Source: Deltaproteobacteria bacterium (lineage in GTDB: Bacteria > Desulfobacterota > Desulfobacteria > Desulfobacterales > Desulfobacteraceae). Taken from it: DNA of 15,364 nt. The translations under genes were made by a program, and so were the position numbers. The notes under the pieces were generated by a model, which ran no database searches, was not told the origin of the DNA, and saw only the letters and a list, made by a program, of their open reading frames with translations. The DNA lies in the NCBI GenBank assembly GCA_003647385.1, contig QMMT01000009.1, positions 1 to 15,364 on the forward strand, given 5' to 3'. Position 1 is the first letter of the stretch. Each line of letters opens with the position of its first letter. Of the stretch, positions 1 to 7,100 are shown in pieces.

Positions 1-38
1 CAGCGTTCATTCTGAGCCAGGATCAAACTCTCCAGTTA
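1..38 (-). rRNA. 16S ribosomal RNA, 5' end only (partial)
   Basis: The complement of positions 12-31 reads as the near-universal 16S 5' segment AGAGTTTGATCCTGGCTCAG, followed by AATGAACGCTG. Aligned from memory to E. coli 16S numbering, position 31 corresponds to about nucleotide 8, so the mature 5' end is near position 38. The rest of the gene lies outside the window to the left. The AATGAACGCTG continuation is common in deltaproteobacterial 16S genes. The exact 5' end is an estimate. Confidence 0.97.
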
Positions 39-167
39 TAATCCTTATACTTCTAAACTCTTTAAAGTCTTGCTTTAAGACTTCGCTTTAAAATTTCTCA
101 CTGACCAATTTTCAAAGATCAAAAAAAAACTTCTCGAAGAAACTTGAAAACCGTTCTTCAAGAAGAC
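39..167 (-). ncRNA. rRNA operon 5' leader with boxA-like element
   Basis: This is the predicted leader between the rrn start site (about 167) and the mature 16S end. On the minus strand it holds, in order, a terminator-like hairpin with a nine-T run (121-165), a boxA-like GATCTTTGAAAATT (120-107), and a hairpin AAGTCTT/AAGACTT (stem 83-77 with 71-65, 5-nt loop). BoxA elements of the form TCTTTGAAAA are known from many bacterial rrn leaders, where they recruit NusB/S10 for antitermination. The lower hairpin may belong to 16S precursor processing. The leader is inferred from sequence only. Confidence 0.75.
121..165 (-). terminator. Terminator-like hairpin plus U-run inside the rrn leader
   Basis: On the minus strand the arms CTTCTTGAAGAA (165-154) and TTCTTCGAGAAG (141-130) form a 12-bp stem with one G-U pair and a 12-nt loop, followed directly by nine T residues (129-121). 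This is the shape of an intrinsic terminator. It begins only about two bases after the predicted start site and lies just before the boxA-like element. It may be a pausing or attenuation element, or a processing structure; function is not shown. Confidence 0.55.
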
Positions 168-173
168 CGGCGT

Positions 174-202
174 ATAATGCATGAAAAAAAGTCATCTGTC
201 AA
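174..202 (-). promoter_or_regulatory. rrn promoter (sigma-70 type)
   Basis: On the minus strand there is a perfect -35 TTGACA (202-197), a 17-base spacer, and a -10 CATTAT (179-174) preceded by TG, which gives an extended -10. The next bases, ACGCCG, form a GC-rich discriminator as in stringently controlled rRNA promoters. Start is predicted near G167. Upstream of the -35, A/T tracts (206-212, 226-234) resemble an UP element. The match and the position ahead of 16S make this the strongest promoter call in the window. Confidence 0.85.
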
Positions 203-257
203 ACCTTTTTTTGCATATAATCAAAAAAAAACATATCTACCTGAATTTATAAATAAT

Positions 258-1541
258 TTAAGCCAGACAATTTAAGAGGCCAAGGTTCCAATGGCAGTCA
301 CAGCAGGGGATATCATTGATATAGCAGTCCTGATAAAACGGTTCATCTAAGACATAATCGCACCTGATTTCACACCAGGCATGACAGTTGGGATAGTCAT
401 ATTGTTTCACTTTGGTTCTAAAAGTTTTAAAGGCATCACTTGTCCATATATCTTCAGGAGAAGACTCAAGGATATTTCCAAAGAAAACAGGTGTGACATG
501 TTTAATATATCCTGTGCGCATGACATTATATCTGTGCCATAGAAAATAGCAGGGAGCGACATTTCCGTCCCAGGAAACAAAATAGGAATTTTCTTCTATA
601 AACGGGCAGTTTCTATGGGTTTTCGGTCTGATCTCAGGAAGGGTAAGATCAATACCATAGTTTGTGGCCTTTGCCATGGCCAAATTAAAAATATTTTGAA
701 TTTTCTCATATTCTCCAGGGAGTTCTGCCAGAAGGTGAAACAAATTTATATACAGATCCTGCTTTAAGGCTTCATCCTTGAGTACCTTGACAAGGTTATA
801 AATCTCAATATCCTTGTCTGATTTATAAAACTTCCAGAGGATTTTATCATACTGCATAATATCAATATCATTTTTACGCCCTTTTAACCGAAATCTTTCA
901 AACAGGGCCAGGGCTTCAGAGGAATTATTTAAGAAGGCAATTTGTGTTTCCAAGTGTTTTTCATAGGCTGTCAGATGGGTGACAATAATGAAATCCACCT
1001 GCCTTTTTGCTGCCCATTCAACAAGAAGGGGAAGCTCTTCCATATTTTTTTTCATCAGCACAAACTCTATTCCAATTTTTACCGGGCTTGACGGCATCAC
1101 CTTGCGGGCATTTTTTAATGAATCAAAGGCCTGATCAACATCTGACAGCTCTCCACCTTTTCTTACAGCATCAAACAACCCAGGACGAACCGTGTCCACT
1201 GATATGCAGATTTTATTGGTTCCTGCTTTAAAAAGAGAGATGGCTCTTTTCTGTGTTAAGAGCTTTCCATTGGTTTGAAACCCTTTTATACTCTCTTCCG
1301 GCATTAAATCCCTGGCCCGGGAAATATAATTCTCAAGGTTTATGTTTAACAAGGGCTCACCAATGCCTGTGAAAATAACAGACTTCAAATGCGAAAATAG
1401 ACCTTCACATCTTGAAAACAAATCATCATCAAGGTCACCCTCGGCAATTCGGCACCCTTTGGATTGCTTTACACACATGTCACATTTGAAATTACACCGG
1501 GTTGTGGGTTCCAGGATCAATTTTTCAGGCGTTTCTCTCAT
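258..1541 (-). CDS. Radical SAM/SPASM protein, putative metalloenzyme maturase
   Basis: 427 residues. The N-terminal half is a radical SAM domain with the cluster motif CNFKCDMC (C16, C20, C23) and the SAM-contact region FTGIGEPLL (57-65). The C-terminal third is a cysteine-rich SPASM-like domain: C312, C331 (in the context SWDGNVAPCYF), C386, C390, C394, C406, C413, C414, C416 and C425, enough for one or two auxiliary [4Fe-4S] clusters. The ending (CCDCHWNLGLLNC) resembles radical SAM/SPASM proteins proposed to mature tungsten or other metal oxidoreductases. That assignment is from memory and tentative, and no such oxidoreductase lies in the window. The ATG start overlaps the upstream exporter gene by 4 bases (ATGA), which suggests translational coupling. 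It is the last gene before the rRNA promoter. The radical SAM fold is certain; the substrate is unknown. Confidence 0.88.
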   Translation of the reverse strand: MRETPEKLILEPTTRCNFKCDMCVKQSKGCRIAEGDLDDDLFSRCEGLFSHLKSVIFTGIGEPLLNINLENYISRARDLMPEESIKGFQTNGKLLTQKRAISLFKAGTNKICISVDTVRPGLFDAVRKGGELSDVDQAFDSLKNARKVMPSSPVKIGIEFVLMKKNMEELPLLVEWAAKRQVDFIIVTHLTAYEKHLETQIAFLNNSSEALALFERFRLKGRKNDIDIMQYDKILWKFYKSDKDIEIYNLVKVLKDEALKQDLYINLFHLLAELPGEYEKIQNIFNLAMAKATNYGIDLTLPEIRPKTHRNCPFIEENSYFVSWDGNVAPCYFLWHRYNVMRTGYIKHVTPVFFGNILESSPEDIWTSDAFKTFRTKVKQYDYPNCHAWCEIRCDYVLDEPFYQDCYINDIPCCDCHWNLGLLNCLA

Positions 1542-2431
1542 GCTTTTTTACCGTTTCGTCTCAGGTTTACAATAATTACACCGGTCACAATAAAAATGAT
1601 TGAGATGATCAAATGAGGGGTAATGGTCTCATCCAAAAGCAGCACACCAAACAGGACACCGGCTAACGGCATAATAAAGATAAAAGAATGCAGGGCTGTG
1701 GCGCCAAATTTCTGCAGCAGACTGTTCCAGACAATAAACCCGAAGGATGCGGAGACAACGGACTGATACAGTATTGATTTGATGATCGTCGGGTTGATAA
1801 ATCGTATCATTTGATCATCCCATAAAAGCCCGCCGATAAAAAAGAAGGGTATCCCGAAAATCATGGGATATATGGTAATTTGAACCACATTATATTCGGA
1901 GATAATCCTTTTTACAAAAATTGCACTTGAACTCCACAACATAACAGCTATTAGAACGATCAGATCACCTTTCTTTAAATCACCGGTCAGGCCCTGCTCA
2001 TCAAAGAACAGGAATAAAACACCCATAAACCCAAGGGTTATACCGATCCCTTTTTTTAAGGAGATCCTGTCGCCGGGGATAAAAAAATGGGCCAGAATCA
2101 ATACAAAAAACGGCAGCACATTTGCTATCAAGGCCCCGTGGGAAGCAGTGGTTTTGCTGAGACCCAGATAAAAGCAAGAGAGCTGCACAACAAAAATAGC
2201 AGAAACAATTGACATCTGGCCCAATTGTTTCTGGTTGAGTTTTAACGGTATTTTTTTAAGCCTTGCCCAGATAAAAATTACAACAGCCGCAATAGTGAAT
2301 CGGATTCCCGCTGCAGTGAACGAACCGATTCCTGTAAGACAAAATTTTATGGCCACGGGATTGGCGCCAAAAAGAATACATATAAAAACAGTCAGGGCAG
2401 CAGCCTTAACGGTCATGTCATTATTCTGCAA
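1538..2431 (-). CDS. EamA/DMT-family transporter (10 TM)
   Basis: 297 residues, almost entirely hydrophobic, with the two-fold EamA repeat of the drug/metabolite transporter superfamily. Ten helices can be traced from about residue 10 to 290. The first repeat opens with LFGANPVAIKF, and the second contains LWSSSAIFVKR and ends with the typical LLDETITPHLIISIIFIVTGVIIVN. Family members move small metabolites or amino acids across the inner membrane; the substrate here cannot be read from sequence. The start chosen is a TTG at 2431, because a GGAG (2441-2438) sits 6 bases upstream. The in-frame ATG at 2416 has no comparable site. The stop overlaps the radical SAM start by 4 bases. A 52-base gap separates it from the upstream transporter gene. 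Confidence 0.9.
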   Translation of the reverse strand: MQNNDMTVKAAALTVFICILFGANPVAIKFCLTGIGSFTAAGIRFTIAAVVIFIWARLKKIPLKLNQKQLGQMSIVSAIFVVQLSCFYLGLSKTTASHGALIANVLPFFVLILAHFFIPGDRISLKKGIGITLGFMGVLFLFFDEQGLTGDLKKGDLIVLIAVMLWSSSAIFVKRIISEYNVVQITIYPMIFGIPFFFIGGLLWDDQMIRFINPTIIKSILYQSVVSASFGFIVWNSLLQKFGATALHSFIFIMPLAGVLFGVLLLDETITPHLIISIIFIVTGVIIVNLRRNGKKA

Positions 2432-2437
2432 CTCAAA

Positions 2438-2441
2438 CTCC
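2438..2441 (-). promoter_or_regulatory. Ribosome binding site deciding a TTG start (EamA gene)
   Basis: On the minus strand GGAG lies 6 bases before TTG at 2431-2429. The only nearby ATG (2416) lies 21 bases from the GGAG and has no Shine-Dalgarno of its own, so TTG is preferred. Confidence 0.6.
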
Positions 2442-2483
2442 AGCTGAATAGTTGTTGAACATCAATTGTCTCAAATTTTTTAA

Positions 2484-3683
2484 TTAAATCTTCACTTTTT
2501 CTGATTTCAAGAGATATGCAAGACCAAACCCTGCCATAACCCCGAACCCTAAATTTGTTGCCAGGGTAATCCCTAAAATCACGACCACTACAAAAAGGTC
2601 CTTTCGGTGAAAAATATCCTGGATAGTCAAGGCAAGCTGGCTGCCGGCAAAAATCAACAAAACACCCAGGATTGCCATGGGTATGAGATAAATGACGGCC
2701 AGGATTCCTGATCCAAGGGAAAGGACCAGAAGAACAAACAGTATACCAATCATAAAATTTGAGCCGGCTGTCCGGGCGCCAAAGCGATAATGGGCTGCAA
2801 GACCTCCGGCACCATGACACAACGGCATGCCGCCGAGAAAAAAGCTTAAAATACAACCCAGTGCCATGGTAATGCTCAGTCCTCTATAAGTGACCTTTTT
2901 TGATTTTTCTCCAAAATATTCTTTGGAAAGATCGGCATTGGCGATGACGGCATTTCCAACCGTCATGGGCAATTGTGGCAGGACAAGCGCAAACAGCGCA
3001 AAGGTGAAATCTGTTTTTACAGGGAATCCCAAAGGAAGCCATTGGGGAAGATAAAATCCAAAACTAATTTTATCAAACCCCTCTTTTGTACCCAGTATCA
3101 GCCCGATAAAAAGGCCAAGTATCACAACTACAAGGCCTGCAGGCATTTTTTTATTATCCAGTAAAAACAAGGTTAATAGTGCTCCTGCAATGCCGATAAA
3201 AATACCAATGGGTATTGGGCCTAAAGATTGAACACTCAGATATGGCTCTGTCATTTTATGAAAGAGCTGGAGCTTGGACGTACCGATCATCAGCTTCACC
3301 CCCTGGGCCATTAAAAGGGTTCCTGTTGAAAGCTGAACACCTCTTGTGACTGATTTAGGCGTATATTTTCCAATGATATCGATGGCACCGGTTAAACCCA
3401 GCACCAGCAGAACCATTCCCATTAAAAGTCCGGCTGCTAAAACCTGACCCGAACTCATGGCCGTTGCAATGGCATAGGCGCCGATGACTTTCATGGGCTG
3501 TACGGAAACGGTGACACCATAATAGATGCCTGTTAAAATATAAAACAGGCCCACAGATAAAAACAGACCGGAAGGATTGAGTCCGTTAACCAGAATCATT
3601 CCAATGGCAATGGGTAAAATGGTTCCAAGATCCCCTAAGGACCCGGCAAACTCCTGGCGATTAAACCGGTATTGTGTTGTCAA
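2484..3683 (-). CDS. MOT1-family molybdate/sulfate-type transporter
   Basis: 399 residues, multi-pass membrane protein. It carries the two signature stretches of the MOT1/SulP-like group (Pfam MFS_MOT1): EFAGSLGDLGT near the N-terminus (11-21) with QPMKVIGAYA (62-71), and PLCHGAGGLAAHYRFGAR (287-304). LPQLPMTVGNAVIA (235-248) between them is also typical. Characterised eukaryotic MOT1 proteins take up molybdate; bacterial members are annotated as putative sulfate or molybdate transporters. No STAS domain follows, unlike classical SulP proteins. Start is TTG at 3683, with AAGGAAAGG ending 4 bases before it and no in-frame ATG before residue 29. It lies 69 bases after the TauE gene and 52 before the EamA gene. 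Whether it carries molybdate, tungstate or sulfate is not decided by sequence. Confidence 0.87.
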   Translation of the reverse strand: MTTQYRFNRQEFAGSLGDLGTILPIAIGMILVNGLNPSGLFLSVGLFYILTGIYYGVTVSVQPMKVIGAYAIATAMSSGQVLAAGLLMGMVLLVLGLTGAIDIIGKYTPKSVTRGVQLSTGTLLMAQGVKLMIGTSKLQLFHKMTEPYLSVQSLGPIPIGIFIGIAGALLTLFLLDNKKMPAGLVVVILGLFIGLILGTKEGFDKISFGFYLPQWLPLGFPVKTDFTFALFALVLPQLPMTVGNAVIANADLSKEYFGEKSKKVTYRGLSITMALGCILSFFLGGMPLCHGAGGLAAHYRFGARTAGSNFMIGILFVLLVLSLGSGILAVIYLIPMAILGVLLIFAGSQLALTIQDIFHRKDLFVVVVILGITLATNLGFGVMAGFGLAYLLKSEKVKI

Positions 3684-3752
3684 AAGACCTTTCCTTTTTG
3701 GTGTGCGTTCAATAAAAATGGTTCAATTTTCTATGCAGCATTATGTTAGGTA

Positions 3753-4505
3753 TCATAGAAATGCTTTGTGTAAAAGCTTTGCGCACATGAACAACAGAAT
3801 AATACCAAAAAGGACTCGAATGGTTTTCCCTTTAAGTTTTTCCGCCATGATCCTCGAACCGATCTGTCCTCCGGCAAAAGAGCAGATGGAGGCCAGAATG
3901 ATAAATTTCCAGTCAAGAGGGGCGGTTGCAGCATGGGCCGCAAATCCTGAAAAAGATGAAAAACAGACTATAAAAATAGAAGAGGCTGCAGCAACCTTGG
4001 TCGGCACCTTGATCAGATATATCAGCAACGGTACGATAAAAACACCGCCACCGATTCCTAAGAGACCGCCCATAAATCCGATGATCAAGCCAATCACACC
4101 ACCGCCGAGGACTCTCACCTGCCAGCTCACTTTTTCTCCCTGGCTTTGAACTTTTTTGGAAAATAACATCCGCAAAGCTGCCAGCAAAAGAACCAGAGCC
4201 AGGATAATAACAAAAATCTGCGTGTTGACTTTTTGGGTCATCAACGCTCCCATTGGTGCGCCTAAGAGAGACGTTACAACAAAGGGTATGGACACAGAAT
4301 AATCCACCATTTTTTTTTGCATATAGACAATAAGGGCGGAAAGCGCAGCAATTCCGTTCAAAAAAAGAGATGCTGCCACTGCTGTGGAGATGGGGAAGCC
4401 AATCAGGACGAAAAAAGGAGAAAAAATCAATCCTCCACCAAGCCCGATCATGGTAAGAATTAAAGAGGAACCAAAAATAACAGGTAGAACAATAAAAAGG
4501 CTCAT
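3753..4505 (-). CDS. TauE/SafE-family permease
   Basis: 250 residues, about eight membrane helices in two homologous halves. Each half opens with the glycine-rich family motif: GLGGGLIFSPF (21-31) and GIGGGVFIVPL (150-160), each followed by an AVAAS or KVAAASS segment. TauE/SafE proteins are linked to transport of sulfite, sulfoacetate, taurine-derived anions and other small solutes; several subfamilies sit near metal or cofactor genes. ATG start at 4505, with a GAGAGA about 6 bases upstream. Only 3 bases separate it from the cbiD stop, so it is almost certainly co-transcribed with the cobalamin genes. That invites a role in cobalt or precursor transport, but this is inference from position only. 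Confidence 0.9.
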   Translation of the reverse strand: MSLFIVLPVIFGSSLILTMIGLGGGLIFSPFFVLIGFPISTAVAASLFLNGIAALSALIVYMQKKMVDYSVSIPFVVTSLLGAPMGALMTQKVNTQIFVIILALVLLLAALRMLFSKKVQSQGEKVSWQVRVLGGGVIGLIIGFMGGLLGIGGGVFIVPLLIYLIKVPTKVAAASSIFIVCFSSFSGFAAHAATAPLDWKFIILASICSFAGGQIGSRIMAEKLKGKTIRVLFGIILLFMCAKLLHKAFL

Positions 4506-4508
4506 AGT

Positions 4509-5609
4509 CTATCTCTCTATAGATGATGTTGAATCAAAGGCAACGGTTCCGTCAAAATCAAGAATGATAACCCTGATGTCAAGTTTGTTTTGTGAAAACC
4601 CTCGTGCATTCTTCTTAATTTTTTTGCCGACATGACTGATCAGTTCCGGGTATTCAGGATAGATAAATGAGAATGCATGACGGGCGGTGTTGGCACTGGC
4701 AATCTGTGTTTCAAGATCCCGGTTGCCGGTTGTTTGTCTTGCCCATTCGGACAATTTTTTTAAGGTCAGTTCCGACTTTGCCGCATGGGTATGCTCAAAT
4801 CCCAGGGCCATCTTTACAGCCTTGCCGAAAAATATCGTAAAAATGATGGTTTGAATTTTGGGCTGCAACACTGCCATATCAAGGGAGGCCTTAAAAAAAT
4901 CTCCGGTCTGGATAAAGGCCTCTTCTTCCAAAGTTTTAAATTTCTCCATGGCAAAGCGCTCACTTCGTCTGCCTGTCGTAAACACAAGCGTATCCATGTC
5001 TTTGGCCGCTGCCACAGAAATACTTGATTTAATGGTGGCAATATAGGCATCATGGGACATGGGGGTGACAATGCCGGTGGTACCTAAAATAGATATCCCA
5101 CCAAGAATTCCCAACCGGGCATTCAAGGTTTTTCTGGCCAGTATTTCACCTTTTGGAACAAAAATTTCAATGTCCACCTGTTTATCTTGAATGTTAAACC
5201 GGGTAAACACCTCTTCAACTGAGTTTTGGATCATTTTCCTGGGCCCGGGATTAATGGCAGGCTCTCCCACTGGTAGTTCAAGGCCTGGTTTTGTTATTAT
5301 TCCAACTCCTTTTCCACCGAAAATAGTTATCACAGACTCATTTGAATCAGACAGTGTTACCCTGGCCCCTATCTGCGCTTTATGAGTAATATCCGGGTCA
5401 TCCCCCGCATCTTTAACAACAATCGCTTCATATTGATTTTCTGCAATTTTTTTTACCGTTTTAATCTCTATTTTTTTTTTTTCATTGGTCAAAAACCGAA
5501 TCTCAACCGTTTTGGGGACTTCAGAAAAATAAGAGAGCAGGGCCGCTTTAACAGCTGCTGCTGCTGCCGAACCGGTTGTAAATCCTTTTTTGAGTCTCTT
5601 AGATGACAT
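4509..5609 (-). CDS. cbiD: Cobalt-precorrin-5B (C1)-methyltransferase CbiD
   Basis: 366 residues, the usual length for CbiD. In the anaerobic (early cobalt insertion) pathway it methylates C-1 of cobalt-precorrin-5B using SAM, giving cobalt-precorrin-6A. Recognised by the N-terminal KKGFTTGSAAAAAVKAAL (7-24), the VKDAGDDPDITH block (65-76), GKGVGIITKPGLELPVGEPA (99-118) and GTTGIVTPMSHDAY (176-189). The ATG start at 5609 lies inside the end of cbiA (11-base overlap), so translation is probably coupled; the nearest purine-rich site, AAGGAT, is rather far upstream. The C-terminus contains LDFDGTV, which resembles a HAD phosphatase motif but is only about 20 residues from the end, so no extra domain is present. 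Confidence 0.96.
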   Translation of the reverse strand: MSSKRLKKGFTTGSAAAAAVKAALLSYFSEVPKTVEIRFLTNEKKKIEIKTVKKIAENQYEAIVVKDAGDDPDITHKAQIGARVTLSDSNESVITIFGGKGVGIITKPGLELPVGEPAINPGPRKMIQNSVEEVFTRFNIQDKQVDIEIFVPKGEILARKTLNARLGILGGISILGTTGIVTPMSHDAYIATIKSSISVAAAKDMDTLVFTTGRRSERFAMEKFKTLEEEAFIQTGDFFKASLDMAVLQPKIQTIIFTIFFGKAVKMALGFEHTHAAKSELTLKKLSEWARQTTGNRDLETQIASANTARHAFSFIYPEYPELISHVGKKIKKNARGFSQNKLDIRVIILDFDGTVAFDSTSSIER

Positions 5610-7041
5610 TTTTATTTTGTTTATCCTTAAATCCTTTGCAGGTCTCTACAAAATGCTTTGCACAGCCTTCGTTGCTTCCAAAATGGATGTGAAGATAGCT
5701 GCCCAGGGTGTTGGATACCTGATAGCCTTTGAGAGAAATATTCTGTCCTGCCCGTGAGGTCACCTGATATACGCCAGGATGTCCCAATTGTTGATTCTCC
5801 CGATCTTGCTTTTTCTGATTTTGACTTTCCTGGTTTTGATCTTTGAGAGAAGAATAATGAAATTCATGTCCCCTTAACACATCTCCTTTTTTCCCGATAA
5901 TGGTATCTTGTTTTAAAGTGATTTCCCTGTACCCCAGGGATCGAAGGCGCTTTGACATTTGAATGTTAAAATCAAAACAACCGGACATGGGGTATTTTCG
6001 GATTTCATCCATGCCGGATAGTGTGTTGCATAGGAACATGAATCCACCGCACTCCCCGTAAATGGGCATCCCCAAAAGACTGTTTTTTTTAATTTCCTGT
6101 AAAAGTTCTGTTTTTTCAGACAATTTTTTGGCAAACACTTCCGGGTATCCCCCGCCAAAATAGATCCCGGCAATGTTTTGGGGAAGCCTGTCATCTTTTA
6201 AAGGTGAAAATTCAACTATTTTTGCCCCAAATTTTTTTAATATATCGATATTATCCTGGTAATAAAAACAAAAGGCCTTATCTCGTGCAACCGCAATGGT
6301 CGGGCCTTGGTCATCGAAAATTTTTTCTCTTGCAACGTCCCTGTTTTTAAAAGCTTCAAAAGCATCAAGGCCATTGATCAAGCCCTCTATATCAATATGG
6401 TCCCTGACCATTGAGGTAAGCGTTGAAAGAACCTCTTTTTCTATAGTAAGCTCTTCAGCCGTGACAAGCCCTAAGTGCCTTTCCGGCATGACAATATTAT
6501 CGTTTTTCGGCATAAAACCAAGACATTTTGTTCTACAGCTTTGTTCAACTGCCTTTTTCAAATATTCATAGTGACGCAGGCTTCCTGTTTTACTAAAAAT
6601 AACCCCGGCAATTTTTAAATCCTTATCAAAATTTTCAAACCCCTGTACAATAGCTGCTGCGCTCCTGGCCTTTCCTTTGGCACTGACAATCAATACAACA
6701 GGCAGGTTCAGCCATTTGGCCATCTGGGCTGTAGATCCCGCTTCTGACAGACCATCATACCCGTCAAAAAGCCCCATAACCCCCTCAACCACGGCAATAT
6801 CTGAATCTAATGTTTTCTCGTTAAAAATCCGGATATTATAGTCCCTGGAAAGCATCCATGAATCCAGGTTAAAGCTTGTTTTTCCTGCAATTTGGGTGTG
6901 ATGTCCGGGATCGATAAAATCCGGGCCCACTTTAAAAGGGGCCACTTTAACGCCCTGGTCAGCAAGATAGGACAAGATAGCCAGGCTGATAGTAGTTTTC
7001 CCTGTTCCACTACCCGTGGCAGCAATGACAAACCCCTTGAT
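5599..7041 (-). CDS. cbiA: Cobyrinate a,c-diamide synthase CbiA, non-AUG start
   Basis: About 480 residues if started at the ATC at 7041-7039. It amidates the a and c side chains of (cobalt-)cobyrinate using glutamine and ATP. The N-terminal synthetase domain begins KGFVIAATGSGTGKTT, with Walker A GSGTGKT at residues 10-16, followed by KVGPDFIDPGHH. The C-terminal class I glutamine amidotransferase domain has nucleophile C331 in YGECGGFMFL and H453 in SYLHIHFGSN. The first in-frame ATG/GTG/TTG is TTG at 6975, which would delete the Walker A loop and cannot be right. The in-frame stretch between the upstream TAA and Walker A holds only ATA, ATT and ATC as near-cognate codons. A GGAGG ends 5 bases before the ATC. 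A Q/N/K-rich insert (5788-5841) interrupts the amidotransferase domain. Overlaps cbiD by 11 bases. Confidence 0.93.
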   Translation of the reverse strand: MKGFVIAATGSGTGKTTISLAILSYLADQGVKVAPFKVGPDFIDPGHHTQIAGKTSFNLDSWMLSRDYNIRIFNEKTLDSDIAVVEGVMGLFDGYDGLSEAGSTAQMAKWLNLPVVLIVSAKGKARSAAAIVQGFENFDKDLKIAGVIFSKTGSLRHYEYLKKAVEQSCRTKCLGFMPKNDNIVMPERHLGLVTAEELTIEKEVLSTLTSMVRDHIDIEGLINGLDAFEAFKNRDVAREKIFDDQGPTIAVARDKAFCFYYQDNIDILKKFGAKIVEFSPLKDDRLPQNIAGIYFGGGYPEVFAKKLSEKTELLQEIKKNSLLGMPIYGECGGFMFLCNTLSGMDEIRKYPMSGCFDFNIQMSKRLRSLGYREITLKQDTIIGKKGDVLRGHEFHYSSLKDQNQESQNQKKQDRENQQLGHPGVYQVTSRAGQNISLKGYQVSNTLGSYLHIHFGSNEGCAKHFVETCKGFKDKQNKNVI

Positions 7042-7046
7042 AATTA

Positions 7047-7051
7047 CCTCC
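7047..7051 (-). promoter_or_regulatory. Strong ribosome binding site for cbiA, supporting an AUC start
   Basis: On the minus strand GGAGG (7051-7047) is followed by TAATT and then ATC (7041-7039), a normal 5-base spacing. The ATT at 7044-7042 is only 2 bases away. The reading frame from either codon runs straight into the Walker A motif. An in-frame TAA (7059-7057) lies just upstream, so no earlier start is possible. Confidence 0.65.
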
Positions 7052-7100
7052 CGTATTTATTTAGTGCCTGACCGAAAAATTGGCGGTTTTTTTATCGGCA

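Noticed and set aside
171..180. TATAAT on the plus strand within the rrn promoter
   Set aside because: It is the partial palindrome of the minus-strand -10 region; no plus-strand -35 is correctly placed and no plus-strand gene follows.
2413..2856. 147-codon minus-strand frame overlapping the MOT1 transporter
   Set aside because: Its translation is Arg/Cys/Ser-rich with no family resemblance and lies in the shadow of the well-supported transporter frame.
3577..4149. 190-codon plus-strand frame opposite the two transporter genes
   Set aside because: Composition (Pro/Lys/Met-rich) is typical of antisense of hydrophobic coding sequence; no ribosome site or domain is seen.
4509..4560. LDFDGTV near the CbiD C-terminus, resembling HAD phosphatase motif I
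   Set aside because: Only about 15 residues follow it, so no HAD domain can be present; it is most likely a chance resemblance in the CbiD tail.
6807..7031. Minus-strand 74-codon frame beginning at 7031 across the cbiA start
   Set aside because: It is an out-of-frame reading of the cbiA N-terminal region with no family features; the other frame encodes the Walker A motif.
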